A stretch of DNA of 64,000 bases from Trichomonas vaginalis G3 (Eukaryota > Parabasalia > Trichomonadida > Trichomonadidae): NCBI RefSeq assembly GCF_026262505.1, contig NC_067203.1, positions 21,371,411 through 21,435,410 on the forward strand, given 5' to 3'. Below the pieces are notes generated by a model. That model was not told the DNA's origin. It was given only the letters and a program-made list of their open reading frames with translations, and ran no database searches. Made by a program: the position numbers and the translations under genes. Shown here in pieces: positions 39,218 to 48,640 of this stretch (position 1 is its first letter; each line of letters opens with the position of its first letter).

Positions 39218-40450
39218 TCAGAAAAAATTTTTCTTTGTATATACACCATTCTGTACGTCTAAAAGACTTTTGACATTTGCCAAGAATGTTCGTTTAGACG
39301 CTGTCATATAACCATATTCTTGACAATATTGTTTATACGAATCGTACAATGACCTTTCATCTAAACACTCAAAGTCAGTTTCATCTATGAACAGTTCATA
39401 TACACTCTTGTTTGCTTCTAACAATGTTTGTCTCTCTTCGGTATGTGGAATTTGTCTTGGATTGAACTTTGAAATATCTAATGTCATAAAATATGAGAAC
39501 AAGTGGTTGTAAAAGTCAGATGTCAAAGTTTCTGCTAAGTCGTCAAAATATTCTGTATCTTGCATATGAGCTTCTGACGTTCTGACAACTACATATCTTC
39601 TGTCAGAACTTTCTAACTTCATCGGAACAGCATTGTTTGAAACCATAATGAAGTTTGCAACATTTTCACAAACTCTTTGGTCTTTATACTTTCTTTCAAC
39701 AACTCCAACTTTGTCTGTTATAAGACTCTTCAAAGCATCTGAGTTCAAAACTTTTGTTGTATCTATACTTTGAAGTTCATTGCAAACTATAAGTTTCATA
39801 TTCTCTAGTGAGGAGTTAAACTTGCCACAGATGTTTTCTAAGTTTGTCATATTCGGATTCGAATAACCTTCTAACAGTTTGCATAAGATATCTGTAAAGA
39901 AAGTATTCTTACCAGTTCCTTGTTTTCCAATTATAATGAGAGCAGTTTCATTTTTAGCACTTGGATGTTGTAAGATGTTTGCAAACCAACATAAGATATA
40001 CTCATAAACCTTTTCGTTTCCATTGCATATAATTTCTTTGACATGGTCTAACCAAGCTTCTATAATATTTTCTTTCCATTCTACTTGTTCATATTTATAT
40101 CCAGTGAAGATAGAATAGAAGTTTGGAGAAGGTGTATAGAACTTTATACCTCGAACTGAAAAATCTTCAAGTTTTGACAATAAGATATCCCAAGCATCTA
40201 ACATCTTCATGCCAACTTGTACGACTTTTATTTTCTTAAGTTTCTGTCTACATTCTTGTTCTGAAACTATTGTCGCTTTAGGTTTGTTAAAGACAACATC
40301 CCATTCTTTCATGACATAACATTCTGGGGCAGAGTCAACATAAATGACTAAACGTTTCAAATTCTCGACTGCTTTGTTATAGTCTCGAAATGGACACATA
40401 TTTCTGAATGCTTGGAAGTCATAAAAATCTGAAACATCTATTCTGTACAT
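39218..40450 (-). CDS. D5-like SF3 helicase (DUF5906 type)
   Basis: 410 residues. Walker A is IIIGKQGTGKNTFF (about 170-183), Walker B LIVCNELQSID (about 212-222), sensor 1 FIMVSNNAVPMKLESSDRRY (about 260-280), and the C-terminal 90 residues form a winged-helix-like end (DERSLYDSYKQYCQEYGYMT). This is the SF3/AAA+ core of D5-like replicative helicases. The N-terminal 130 residues show no primase motif. It is the only replication enzyme found in element 2. In element 3 this position is taken by the HNH gene. Leader: AAAATATTTTTTTATTTTTATAAAA. Confidence 0.85.
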   Translation of the reverse strand: MYRIDVSDFYDFQAFRNMCPFRDYNKAVENLKRLVIYVDSAPECYVMKEWDVVFNKPKATIVSEQECRQKLKKIKVVQVGMKMLDAWDILLSKLEDFSVRGIKFYTPSPNFYSIFTGYKYEQVEWKENIIEAWLDHVKEIICNGNEKVYEYILCWFANILQHPSAKNETALIIIGKQGTGKNTFFTDILCKLLEGYSNPNMTNLENICGKFNSSLENMKLIVCNELQSIDTTKVLNSDALKSLITDKVGVVERKYKDQRVCENVANFIMVSNNAVPMKLESSDRRYVVVRTSEAHMQDTEYFDDLAETLTSDFYNHLFSYFMTLDISKFNPRQIPHTEERQTLLEANKSVYELFIDETDFECLDERSLYDSYKQYCQEYGYMTASKRTFLANVKSLLDVQNGVYTKKNFF

Positions 40451-40477
40451 TTTTATAAAAATAAAAAAATATTTTTT

Positions 40478-41275
40478 TTATTCTTGACTTTGTTGTTGCA
40501 TTTGTTGCATTTGTTGTTCTTGAGCTATTTGTTGTTGAAGTTGTTCTTGTAATACAATACTTTCACCAGTTGCATCTTCCAATTCGAAACTTTCTGCCGT
40601 CATTGACAAATACATAGGACATAAAAGTTTTACAGGAACAAAGTTTGCGTCAACTAATGTCAACGTTATACTTGCCAAAGTGTTTGAGTTCACTAAGGTT
40701 GAAAATTCTGCATTCGAATGAACAATAGGCAAACCAGCAGAGAAAGTATTGTTTATACGCATAAGTATCTTTTGGTCATAATAGTTTCTGTCGACATTCG
40801 AATAACACTTTGAACCTAAGTTTGAAACAATATATAAGATTGGTGTGCTTAATGTCAATGGAATAGACATTCCTTGTATGACACCTTTTCCTGTTATAGG
40901 AAACTGTTGGTAGTAAAAACCAGAAATAAGTTTTGTATTATAGCTCATATCGTTTATAGTAAACTCAGTCGGACATCCAAACATAATGAAACCTGCTCTA
41001 GTTGCAGCACATGTTACACCCGTACTTAAAGTATTAAATAAGTCAACAAAACCTGTTGGTGGTATATCTGAGTAAGTATCTTCAAAGGAGTATTTTTTAC
41101 CATTCACAACAATAAAGTCTTCTGGTGTCAAAAGAGCAAAACAGGCTTTAGTCGTCATTGTGTTTAAGGTTAGTTTACAATACCGTCCTTGAGGACTTTG
41201 TAAGTTTGTTGTTATAGAATTATATGACCCAGGGTTTTTAGTCGTAATAGTATAAACCATTATATCTTCTGCCAT
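40478..41275 (-). CDS. Candidate minor capsid (penton-like) protein with Gln-rich tail
   Basis: 265 residues. The body is beta-rich (MVYTITTKNPGSYNSITTNL, GRYCKLTLNTMTTKACFALL, ILYIVSNLGSKCYSN), and the last 30 residues are Gln-rich (QEQLQQQIAQEQQMQQMQQQ). Size and beta content suit a single-jelly-roll penton protein, which polinton-like viruses place near the capsid gene. That is inference; no motif proves it. The homolog in element 3 (58771-59559) is frameshifted. Confidence 0.4.
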   Translation of the reverse strand: MAEDIMVYTITTKNPGSYNSITTNLQSPQGRYCKLTLNTMTTKACFALLTPEDFIVVNGKKYSFEDTYSDIPPTGFVDLFNTLSTGVTCAATRAGFIMFGCPTEFTINDMSYNTKLISGFYYQQFPITGKGVIQGMSIPLTLSTPILYIVSNLGSKCYSNVDRNYYDQKILMRINNTFSAGLPIVHSNAEFSTLVNSNTLASITLTLVDANFVPVKLLCPMYLSMTAESFELEDATGESIVLQEQLQQQIAQEQQMQQMQQQSQE

Positions 41276-41285
41276 TTATATATAT

Positions 41286-41516
41286 TTAAAAGTTTTTCTG
41301 AAAGTGGAGAAGAACTTCATCTAAACTTTCACATGGCGTTTCTTGAAGTTCTCTGTCTAAGAAGTTCAAATATTTTGTAAAGACATAGAACTTTCCTTTG
41401 TCTACACGAACAAACAAAACAGGGACTTTCATATCGTTCAAAAGTGTGTAAAGTCCTTTACATGAAATAAAGTCTATATTATTTTTCTTCAAACATCTTT
41501 CAAGAAGTTTTGACAT
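41286..41516 (-). CDS. Small protein, absent from element 3
   Basis: 76 residues (MSKLLERCLKKNNIDFISCK, then VPVLFVRVDKGKFYVFTKYL). Unrecognised, compact alpha/beta. In element 3 the flanking genes are joined directly (TGCTAAGTAAATGGCAG at 58761-58777), so this gene was lost there or gained here. Confidence 0.55.
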   Translation of the reverse strand: MSKLLERCLKKNNIDFISCKGLYTLLNDMKVPVLFVRVDKGKFYVFTKYLNFLDRELQETPCESLDEVLLHFQKNF

Positions 41517-41522
41517 TTTTAC

Positions 41523-42104
41523 TTAGCAAATAAATTTTAATGAAATGTTGTGGTCGTCAAATATTTTTATGACGTCTGGGAAACTATACTTTAAGTTCAA
41601 CGTTTCACCTCCTTTCATAACGTATATCTTGTCAATGACATTATATGAAACACCACAGCAACTAATGTCGGGTTCTATTTCTTTGATGTTTATATCGTCT
41701 GCCTCTGTCAAAAGTTTCAATAGTTCTTTCAAAACTTCATGAGGTGCAATGACATATGAGTTCACTTTTACAGGGTTGTGTTCGACCAAGTTTAACATTA
41801 TACTTAAAGCTTGACAAATCTTCTCCTGAGTTTGAAGTTTGTCTTTCAGTTGTTGGTAGTCGTTTCGAATATCTGCAACAGAACTTAAGTCTCTGCTAAC
41901 TTCAGGATATGTTGGTTGTTCTTTTACAGGAACAATTGTTATACCATCTTCGTCCTCGTATGGTTTCCCCACTTCAACATCTCTGTCTTTGACATTGACA
42001 ACAACACTTTGACTGTTTGTTTGAGTTGGTGAATTTAACTTCACATCTGCCACCGCCATTAAACCTTTTGAAACACTCACGCTTCTATTTTTCGGAAATG
42101 ACAT
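41523..42104 (-). CDS. Conserved viral protein with central coiled coil
   Basis: 193 residues from ATG 42104. N-terminal Ser/Val-rich arm (SFPKNRSVSVSKGLMAVADV), acidic linker, coiled coil (DIRNDYQQLKDKLQTQEKIC), then a compact C-terminal domain (DISCCGVSYNVIDKIYVMKG). The element 3 version (58188-58766) is broken by a shift after the acidic linker. It is divergent from 42123 with 18 bp between the starts. Unrecognised; a virion assembly protein is possible. Confidence 0.6.
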   Translation of the reverse strand: MSFPKNRSVSVSKGLMAVADVKLNSPTQTNSQSVVVNVKDRDVEVGKPYEDEDGITIVPVKEQPTYPEVSRDLSSVADIRNDYQQLKDKLQTQEKICQALSIMLNLVEHNPVKVNSYVIAPHEVLKELLKLLTEADDINIKEIEPDISCCGVSYNVIDKIYVMKGGETLNLKYSFPDVIKIFDDHNISLKFIC

Positions 42105-42122
42105 TTTACTTAGAATAAAAAG
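42105..42122. promoter_or_regulatory. 18-bp bidirectional promoter space
   Basis: TTTTACTTAGAATAAAAA lies between the starts at 42104 (minus) and 42123 (plus). Both directions show a T/A run followed by a CTTAG/TAAG core. Element 3 keeps the same spacer. Confidence 0.45.
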
Positions 42123-42542
42123 ATGGACGTATTCGAGTATCTCTTCGAATTGAAGCAGAACAAAGTTTACACACACAAACAATACAAATACATTGACAGA
42201 ATAGTTCTTTATACAAACAATGGTAAATGTTATAGAATAGCAATATTTGCTGAACCAAAATATTTCCATAAAGCAAAGAAAGTTGGTATAACTGAAATGG
42301 TGAAAGTTCTTGACGTTGACAAAAATATAACAACAAAACTTACAGATATTTCTAAAGGTAAGTTTATCTTACAATATTATGTCAAAACTGGCGTACTGTC
42401 AATATTTGACGGAGAGAAGTCAGTTCAAGAACAACTTACTGACCTGCTGCCAAAATCTGCTCGATGGAAGCTGTCGTTATGCCAATCTGAGGAGCCCCAG
42501 CAGGTTTCATCGAACGAATCTTCAAAAGAGCATCTTCCGTGA
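42123..42542 (+). CDS. Unrecognised protein overlapping the capsid gene tail to tail
   Basis: 139 residues (MDVFEYLFELKQNKVYTHKQ; YIDRIVLYTNNGKCYRIAIF). Its last 35 codons (LLPKSARWKLSLCQSEEPQQ onward) lie antisense to the last 35 codons of the capsid gene 42436-44040. In element 3 the ATG has lost its A (reads AAAGTGGACG) and the frame is damaged, so it is dispensable there. Function unknown. Confidence 0.5.
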   Translation: MDVFEYLFELKQNKVYTHKQYKYIDRIVLYTNNGKCYRIAIFAEPKYFHKAKKVGITEMVKVLDVDKNITTKLTDISKGKFILQYYVKTGVLSIFDGEKSVQEQLTDLLPKSARWKLSLCQSEEPQQVSSNESSKEHLP

Positions 42543-44040
42543 AAAGTGCTATTGGTTTTGTAAACTTCTTTGCTCTCAGTTCATCTGGACCGTCTCTGTC
42601 ACCAGTATATTGTATTTGTACAGTACCAACAGTTGAAATACCACCCATAAAGTCTTCTGAGTCAGCAAATGGAATGCCAAGCCAAAAGTTTGAACGGTCT
42701 CCATTTGTATATTGAGTTTTTTGACCTCCTGTATGAGTCCATACTTTCACATATGGCATAATAGAACTTTGCATTTCAGGGTTAATGGTTGTTGTGAAGT
42801 TGTTGTTAAAGTTCATAGCATCTAATGTCAAGTTGTATGACCTCATATCCTCAACTGTAGAATATTCTTCTCTTGGATAATATTTGCCATCTATGTTTAT
42901 ATGATATTTAATACCGGGGTTGTAGAAACAAGAATAGTCATTTATAGTTCGTCTGAACAGTACAAACATAGTATCTGCATGTTTCATTGCAGTTGTTAAA
43001 GCAATATCTGTTCTTGCACCTGGGTCAGCACTTTGGTTTCCAACTTCACCTGCAAAGTCTTTGACAGATATTTGGTGTATAGGGAACATAAGTGGAACTG
43101 CAATATATTTGGCAGCTAAAGCATTTGAAATATCTGGGTCCAACATATAGACTGCAAGTCTGCTTTCTATTCTCTTGCATTCAAACTTTTCGCATGTAAA
43201 CTTAACTGGGTCCCAAGCAGTTCCAGCAGCATTGAAATAATAGTTTACTTCATTGTTGAAGTTTGAGAAACCAAAGTCTAAGTCAACTTTGTCTTTGCAA
43301 AAGTCACAGAACTTGGCTCCACCAGTTCCAGCTACAGTAATGCTGAATGGGTCTTGTGTTGGTGCAATGACTAAGTTATTTTTGCTTGGAGTAAGTTCAA
43401 TAGAAATTTTTCCTGCCCAGTTTGGCAAGTATCTTAAAAACCTGAAGATGAGGAAAGATGACAAAGGAACTCTAAGTTTCAGTTTTACTTTAGTGGCAGC
43501 AGTTCCATCTGAACCAGAAAGGTTAACATAAACTCCTGGAACGTTAGGGTCAAGTCTTCTTATTTTCTCAATATTTGCATACTGGTCTGTTTGTTCTCTA
43601 GCTTGTGGTTGTACTGAGTTTCTCAAAGCGAACCATTCATAGTTTGCCCATGTTACTGTTTGAACTAAGTCAGAGTTAGAATATATCTTATATCCCATGA
43701 AAACTTCTGGAGCATATTGGTATCCGACATAGAAAATTCCATTGCAACCTTTCTTGTCAGACAACTTGGCAGAAGGTTTTATTTCAATGTCTTGTTCCAC
43801 GTATAAGAATGAGTTGTCAATAGGAATAATATGAAACCTGTCGCAAGCAATATCTACTGTTGTTGAAGAACCTTCTCCAAACTCACCTACGTTTCCATAA
43901 GAAACAGCAGTTGTATATTCGTAAGTTCCAGGAACTATTTCTGACCTTCTAATGGCATTGTCGCATTCGTTATACCATTCGGAAACATTTCCGTTCATGG
44001 CATCCAAAACTGTTGGCGTTATATTCTGAGCGGCGTACAT
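42436..44040 (-). CDS. Candidate major capsid protein of element 2
   Basis: 534 residues from ATG 44040 (MYAAQNITPTVLDAMNGNVS); the frame is open further upstream, but the element 3 homolog has its A/T leader directly before the same ATG. Shared landmark with element 1 is FLIFRFLRYLPNWAGKISIE. Other parts: GCNGIFYVGYQYAPEVFMGY, DFCKDKVDLDFGFSNFNNEV, YMLDPDISNALAAKYIAVPL. Length, beta-rich content and conservation in all three elements, with packaging ATPase nearby, suit a double-jelly-roll capsid protein forming the icosahedral shell. The call is inference; no search was possible. The frame is intact. Confidence 0.6.
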   Translation of the reverse strand: MYAAQNITPTVLDAMNGNVSEWYNECDNAIRRSEIVPGTYEYTTAVSYGNVGEFGEGSSTTVDIACDRFHIIPIDNSFLYVEQDIEIKPSAKLSDKKGCNGIFYVGYQYAPEVFMGYKIYSNSDLVQTVTWANYEWFALRNSVQPQAREQTDQYANIEKIRRLDPNVPGVYVNLSGSDGTAATKVKLKLRVPLSSFLIFRFLRYLPNWAGKISIELTPSKNNLVIAPTQDPFSITVAGTGGAKFCDFCKDKVDLDFGFSNFNNEVNYYFNAAGTAWDPVKFTCEKFECKRIESRLAVYMLDPDISNALAAKYIAVPLMFPIHQISVKDFAGEVGNQSADPGARTDIALTTAMKHADTMFVLFRRTINDYSCFYNPGIKYHINIDGKYYPREEYSTVEDMRSYNLTLDAMNFNNNFTTTINPEMQSSIMPYVKVWTHTGGQKTQYTNGDRSNFWLGIPFADSEDFMGGISTVGTVQIQYTGDRDGPDELRAKKFTKPIALFTEDALLKIRSMKPAGAPQIGITTASIEQILAAGQ

Positions 44041-44041
44041 T

Positions 44042-45935
44042 TCATATGGGTAAAAATATAGAATAGTTGGATTTATGTTCATAATAGAACCCACTCGGAC
44101 CAAGCTTTACTTTCTTCCTGACTGAGTTTTTAACTCTTCTTTTTCCTTCATTGCCACTACTTTCACTAGATGAAGTTACTTCTTCACTATTTTCACTTTG
44201 TTCTACTCTTCTCTTCTTCTTTGGTGTCGCTTTTGGTAACTTGCCTTCTGCTTCAAGTTGTTGCATCTTTGCCTCATGTTCACCCAGTATGTTGTAAATT
44301 TCCCATGTCCTTTTTGCCTTTGGGCTCTGGTCGCCCATCTCAGGTAACCTATATCCTAGAAAGATTTTGTCATAGTTTGTATTTGAGTCTTCGCGTATTG
44401 TTTGCATGACTCTTTCCTGAGTTTCCGGTTCAAGCTCTTCAAATATAGCTTGTCCATATGGAATATGCTCGTTTCCAATATATGTTTTTGTAGCCATTCT
44501 GGTTTTCTTTCCATGTTACCAATAATATTTTTGTGAATGGGAAAGCTTTTACCCAATGTTTCAGTCTTGCGTCATTTATTTCTGTAGTTGGTTTTATTTT
44601 GTCAAGGAACATGTTTTTCAATACTAACATTTCATTTGGTACTGTCCATTTGAGTTTTCTTAAATATTCATCCCTTCTCAGTTCATTGTCTGCAAAGTAA
44701 GTTTTTATGACATTTTGTAAACTTTCGTTTGCAAGGTCATGTACAATAGGTTCTCTTCCTTCTATCTCCCTAACTTTCTTTCTAAACTCTTCACCAAATA
44801 TACCATCTCTATGGTTCTGTGTAGTTCTTTGAGATAAATGTTCTAGAACGTCAGGTGTTATATTTCCATCAGCCATGTTCATTTCATACTGGTCCAAAAT
44901 ATCTGCATGTTTCATATCTTTCAATGGCATTAAAGCCGCGCTGAAAATACCAGCTATATCTGGTTCACCATTCACTTCCATTGCGTCTACAACTTCTTGG
45001 AATTGTGGTTGTAAGTTTATGAACCACCTATCCGGATTAGCTTTATGACCCCATCTCATTGTAGTTTCCATAGTCTGCAAAAAAAGTTAGGTTTTGTTTC
45101 ATATTGGTTAGATTCTGAATGAACTTTAAACAATGTTTCATTTCTATATTTTTGTTGAAATTTAACCTTTTATTTTCACCGAGTTCAGCCAAAGATTGAA
45201 CGTTATATGTCGTAAGTAAAAAGGATTATTGTATTTGCGTACATTTTCTTTCAGTACTTCCATTCTATGCTGAATATTTTCATCTGATTTGGAGTCTTTT
45301 GTATGTCGGCGAACATTTTTCGATATTCTTCTACTATGTCAGCTGAATTTTTCTTAGACTCTTGGAAAGATTCCATATTCTCCGCATACTCTTGTTTGAG
45401 GGTCAAGATTTTTCGGCTGTTCCAAATCTTCATCTAGTTCTGTGAAGTTAGTTTCCAAAGGAGGGATTTGTTCGTTTCCTTCAGGCTCTTCTAGCTGTTG
45501 TTGCTGAACTATTTCTTCCATGTCTGGTTGTATCTGAACTTCTTCCTGTGGAGTTTCTTGTACCTCATCTGCTGGCATTTCATATATTCCGAGACGTTTT
45601 TAACAAGTTCCCTATTTAAGCCATCCGCATTCATAACCCTTTCTTCTTTCGTTCCGTCTCTATTTTTTACGCGTTTCATGAAGATAGTTGAATTATCATT
45701 TATCTCTGACACAATATCTCGGAGTAAATTCATCCATGTCATTTGGATGATATGCTATTAAATCATATCCCTTAGCAAGCTTGTATTTCAGGTTTGAAAT
45801 TATATCCCATTTGGTGCTGAACCATAAAGCTAAATAGGTTCGGGTCAGTATTTCCTTCCTTGAACTTTCTAATAGCTTCTTTATATCTGTCACTAAGTCA
45901 AGAGTATCTGGGTAACCATAGTCTTCCTTAAGCAT
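44042..45935 (-). pseudogene. Large structural or scaffold protein (P2), many frameshifts
   Basis: About 630 codons, from ATG 45935 (MLKEDYGYPDTLDL) through at least five frames to the capsid start. Pieces in order: LARTYLALW-like start, MPADEVQETPQEEVQIQPDM, ESFQESKKNSADIVEEYRKM, MRWGHKANPDRWFINLQPQF, WTVPNEMLVLKNMFLDKIKP, FEELEPETQERVMQTIRED, and a basic Ser/Glu/Lys end. Comparison with element 3 (54448-56224) shows the shifts lie at different places in the two copies, so the ancestor was one long protein. No family recognised; position before the capsid gene suggests a scaffold, portal-like or inner-shell role. Confidence 0.55.
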
Positions 45936-45937
45936 TT

Positions 45938-47374
45938 TTAAGAATTTTGGTTTCCTTGTTCTCTACTTCTTTTATGTCCTTGCTCTGTTTGTGTTGTTGC
46001 TGTGCAGTTTTGAACTGTTGGTTGTGGTGCAGTGTTTTGAACTGTTGGTTGTGGTGCTGGATTTTGAACTGTTGGTTGTGGTGTTGGTTGTTGTGTTGGT
46101 TGTTGTGTTGGTTTTGGTGCATGCCTGTGTCTGTGTCCATGTGACGATGTAAATGTTTTAGGTAGTCCTGGTGCAGGTGCTTCTCTTGGATGGTTTGGTG
46201 GTATATAAGTTCCACCAGCTGGCACATATGTTCCATCTGCAGCATAATGTCCTACCTGACTTTTCGTTTTTAAGAAAGCATTTACTAGGTCTGTTTTGGT
46301 TTGTTGTAACTCTTTTTCTTGACTTTCCACAACAGTTGCTCTAACGGCGTCATAGGCACTTTGAACTGCCTGTCTCGTTGCTGCATCTGTTATTTTCGTC
46401 ATATTTTGTGCTACTTCTCTTAACTCGTTGTCGAAACCTTCAGACTTCAGTTTCTTTCCAGATGAGAAGTCGTTCACTAGTTTCACCTTACTATGAAGAG
46501 CTTCGAAGGCGTTCTTAAAGTCAGCATTCATTAAAGCTTCATTTGAATGTCTTCATCCGCTTGTATTTTTGTCCTTATTGACCCTATAAGTTGGGCTGCT
46601 TTGGCGTTGGCTTGGGCATCTAACCAGTCATTATTAGCTTTTATATATTCTGCGCTTTTCATTGCCTTTGCATGGCTGCGTCGTTATTTTTACTTTCTTG
46701 TGCTAAGTTTTCATACTGTACGGTTTGGTTTTGCAACTGTAAAAGTTTTCTGCCTTTACATTTGCTTCAACTTCTTTTTTATACTCATCGCTATCCATAT
46801 ATGTCTTCAGGGCTTTTTGTTTTATTTCTTCATCTTTCAGTACTTTATATTGAGTAGTATGGTTTTTCAAATTTATAACATCTTGTTCCATTTTTGCTAC
46901 TTCTGCTGCTTTTTCTGAACTTTTTTCGCATATTCCTCTGTACTTAGTTCTTTCAGTTGTTCTTCTTTTCTTCTTTTTCTCTACGTTTAACTCATTGAGT
47001 TTCTTTGTGTGTCTGTCATATTCTAGTTTCTTTTCGTTTTCACTTATTTGTTTCTGTATGTCTATGTTTTGACTTTTTGACATCTGTTATTTGATTTTGA
47101 GTGAACTCAAATTCATTTGACTTTGAGGGTTATAAGCTGTTCCGTCTGCAGCTCCACCATAGCCTGCCATTTTCGCTAAAAGTGCCGCTCTTAAACCTCC
47201 ACTCTGTGCACCAATAACTCGGTTTAAAAGCATAGGGTTGCTTGACATTTGTTGCAACATAGTGGGGTCATTCATCATTTGTTGTTGCAACTGTTGTTGT
47301 GGTGTCAGTTTTACTATTGGATGTTTCAATGCTCCCTTCCTCTTACGTATATTCTTACGTAGCTTACGTGGCAT
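45938..47374 (-). pseudogene. Basic coiled-coil virion or core protein (P1), frameshifted
   Basis: Starts MPRKLRKNIRKRKGALKHPI at 47374, a strongly basic arm, then Gln/Met-rich and Gly/Ala-rich stretches (GGLRAALLAKMAGYGGAADG), a long coiled coil (QISENEKKLEYDRHTKKLNE), a second helical region (FKNAFEALHSKVKLVNDFSS) and a Pro/His/Gln end (THTSSHGHRHRH-like). About 475 codons with shifts near 47085, 46740 and 46540. The basic arm could bind packaged DNA. The element 3 copy (53024-54445) has different breaks. Unrecognised family. Confidence 0.55.
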
Positions 47375-47584
47375 TTTAAGTGAAGTAAAAAACGGTTCTT
47401 GACAGATGTTTATATGACACTTTTTGTTCAGCACAAAAAACTACTCGGTCAAAGTGTTGTCAGTTTTGTAAAATAACCGTCCTATCTCATTCTATAAGGG
47501 GAAAAGGCTTCTCAAAGTATACTTCCTTGGAACGCCTGTAACTTTTCCTGTAGCGACGATAGACCCTTACTTGTCCGGACAAAG
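47375..47584. other. Element 2 right-end leader, no gene
   Basis: 210 bp between the P1 start and the terminal repeat. GC content is higher than in the rest of the element, with short dyads (CGACGATAG...; GTCCGGAC palindrome at 47572-47579). It differs from the left leader, so the inverted repeats are only 56 bp long. Confidence 0.5.
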
Positions 47585-47658
47585 TTATACTAAACATCTT
47601 CAGGGCTAGAGGGCACGAAGTGCCTGGAGGCCCCACTACCTTTTTTTTTTTTTTTTTT
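47585..47658 (-). repeat. Right terminal inverted repeat of element 2
   Basis: 47585-47640 is the reverse of the left repeat with two mismatches, followed by 18 T residues (47641-47658) and the duplicated target TGATAT. The nested hairpin is preserved. Confidence 0.95.
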
Positions 47659-47664
47659 TGATAT

Positions 47665-48630
47665 ACAATGTGTGTGTAAAGAAAATACTTTATTTACTAG
47701 TTAAAAAATCATTTGGTATTGATCAAGTTATTTTTTCTGGATAAGATATTATATGGATAATTGGATATAAAATACAATTATATAATCTTGTACCTGGTTT
47801 AATTAAGCTAATTGTCATCAGAAACTTGTAATTTTTATGAATTTCAGATTTTCTTTTCATTACTGCTTTTCTTAATAGGTCAAGTTCTTATTTACGTTAT
47901 AAAGTATGATATTTACAAATATCAAGTTATCATGTTTTTTGAGAAATTATGAGAAACAAACAAAAATGAAAAAGATAGGAATAGCAATGAAGAGTGATGT
48001 GGGTATAGAAAATGTAAGAGATATGAATGCAAAGCAATCAGTATTTAGGATATTGACCATAGATTTCGAAAAAAAAATGCTGCATATTGAGCGAAAACTA
48101 TGATTATATTATAAGGCTGTCATTTAAAGCATAATGAAACTATTCCCTTTTCATTTTAATCGAATAAGATAGTAAAGATTTTTGAATTAGCTAGAAACTG
48201 ATGAGATGTTTTCACAAATCAGATTTTTAATCTCTATAATGCATAATTCACTCAATATCTCAATTTTGATATTGCGAGATATTTTTGCTATTGGTTTCGC
48301 AATTTTGACACAATAGCAAGAGGGTTCTATAAGCATTATTATCAACGTAGAATCTGAATATCATATCAGAAAATGTCGCAAATCTGACATTTACCCGACC
48401 AAATAGCAAAAATAATTGAATACTTTTCGCAAAAACTTTAAAAATCGATAAAAATATGAAATATAGATATTAAAGAGACTTTTTATATAATATTCATAAA
48501 GATTTTCCAAAAATATGATACCGCAAAATTAAAAAAGTGACGTCTTGAGTGGAGTCAAAGGTCGAAATTGCTAGCTAAATGTTTTTTAGCGAAATTGCGT
48601 ATTGTACGTTTTTTTCGCAAAACGAAACCC
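47665..48630. mobile_element. Host MULE-like non-autonomous repeat, copy 1, right piece
   Basis: Continues the sequence broken at 24484; together about 1.05 kb. It is nearly identical to 51141-51970 over its first 820 bp. A 65-codon frame (47906-48103, MIFTNIKLSCFLRNYEKQTK) occurs unchanged in the second copy at 51382-51579 but has no recognised domain and too little length for a transposase. Ends GCAAAACGAAACCC, inverse of the left end, then the TTAATTTGAA duplication. Confidence 0.75.
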
Positions 48631-48640
48631 TTAATTTGAA

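Larger units (their letters stand above)
24485..47658. mobile_element. Element 2: complete polinton-like virus, 23.2 kb
   Basis: Bounded by 56-bp terminal inverted repeats (2 mismatches) with an A-tract on the left and a T-tract on the right, and flanked by the direct repeat TGATAT (24479-24484, 47659-47664). The uninterrupted target is present at 51131-51146. Inside are integrase, packaging ATPase, SF3 helicase, capsid candidates, fibre, methylase and KilA-N genes. Neither a family B polymerase nor an adenain-type protease was found. Several structural genes are frameshifted, so this copy is probably not autonomous as assembled. Confidence 0.9.

Noticed and set aside
45498-46918. Plus-strand frames rich in Leu/Phe/Cys opposite P1 and P2
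   Set aside because: Antisense shadows of Lys/Glu/Gln-rich coding sequence.
24485-47658. Family B DNA polymerase or adenovirus-type cysteine protease in element 2
   Set aside because: No frame long enough remains unassigned and no diagnostic motif was seen. P1 and P2 fragments do not show such motifs.
47906-48103. 65-codon frame repeated at 51382-51579 as a conserved gene
   Set aside because: Identity is explained by the recent duplication of the whole host repeat; no domain, and far too short for a transposase.
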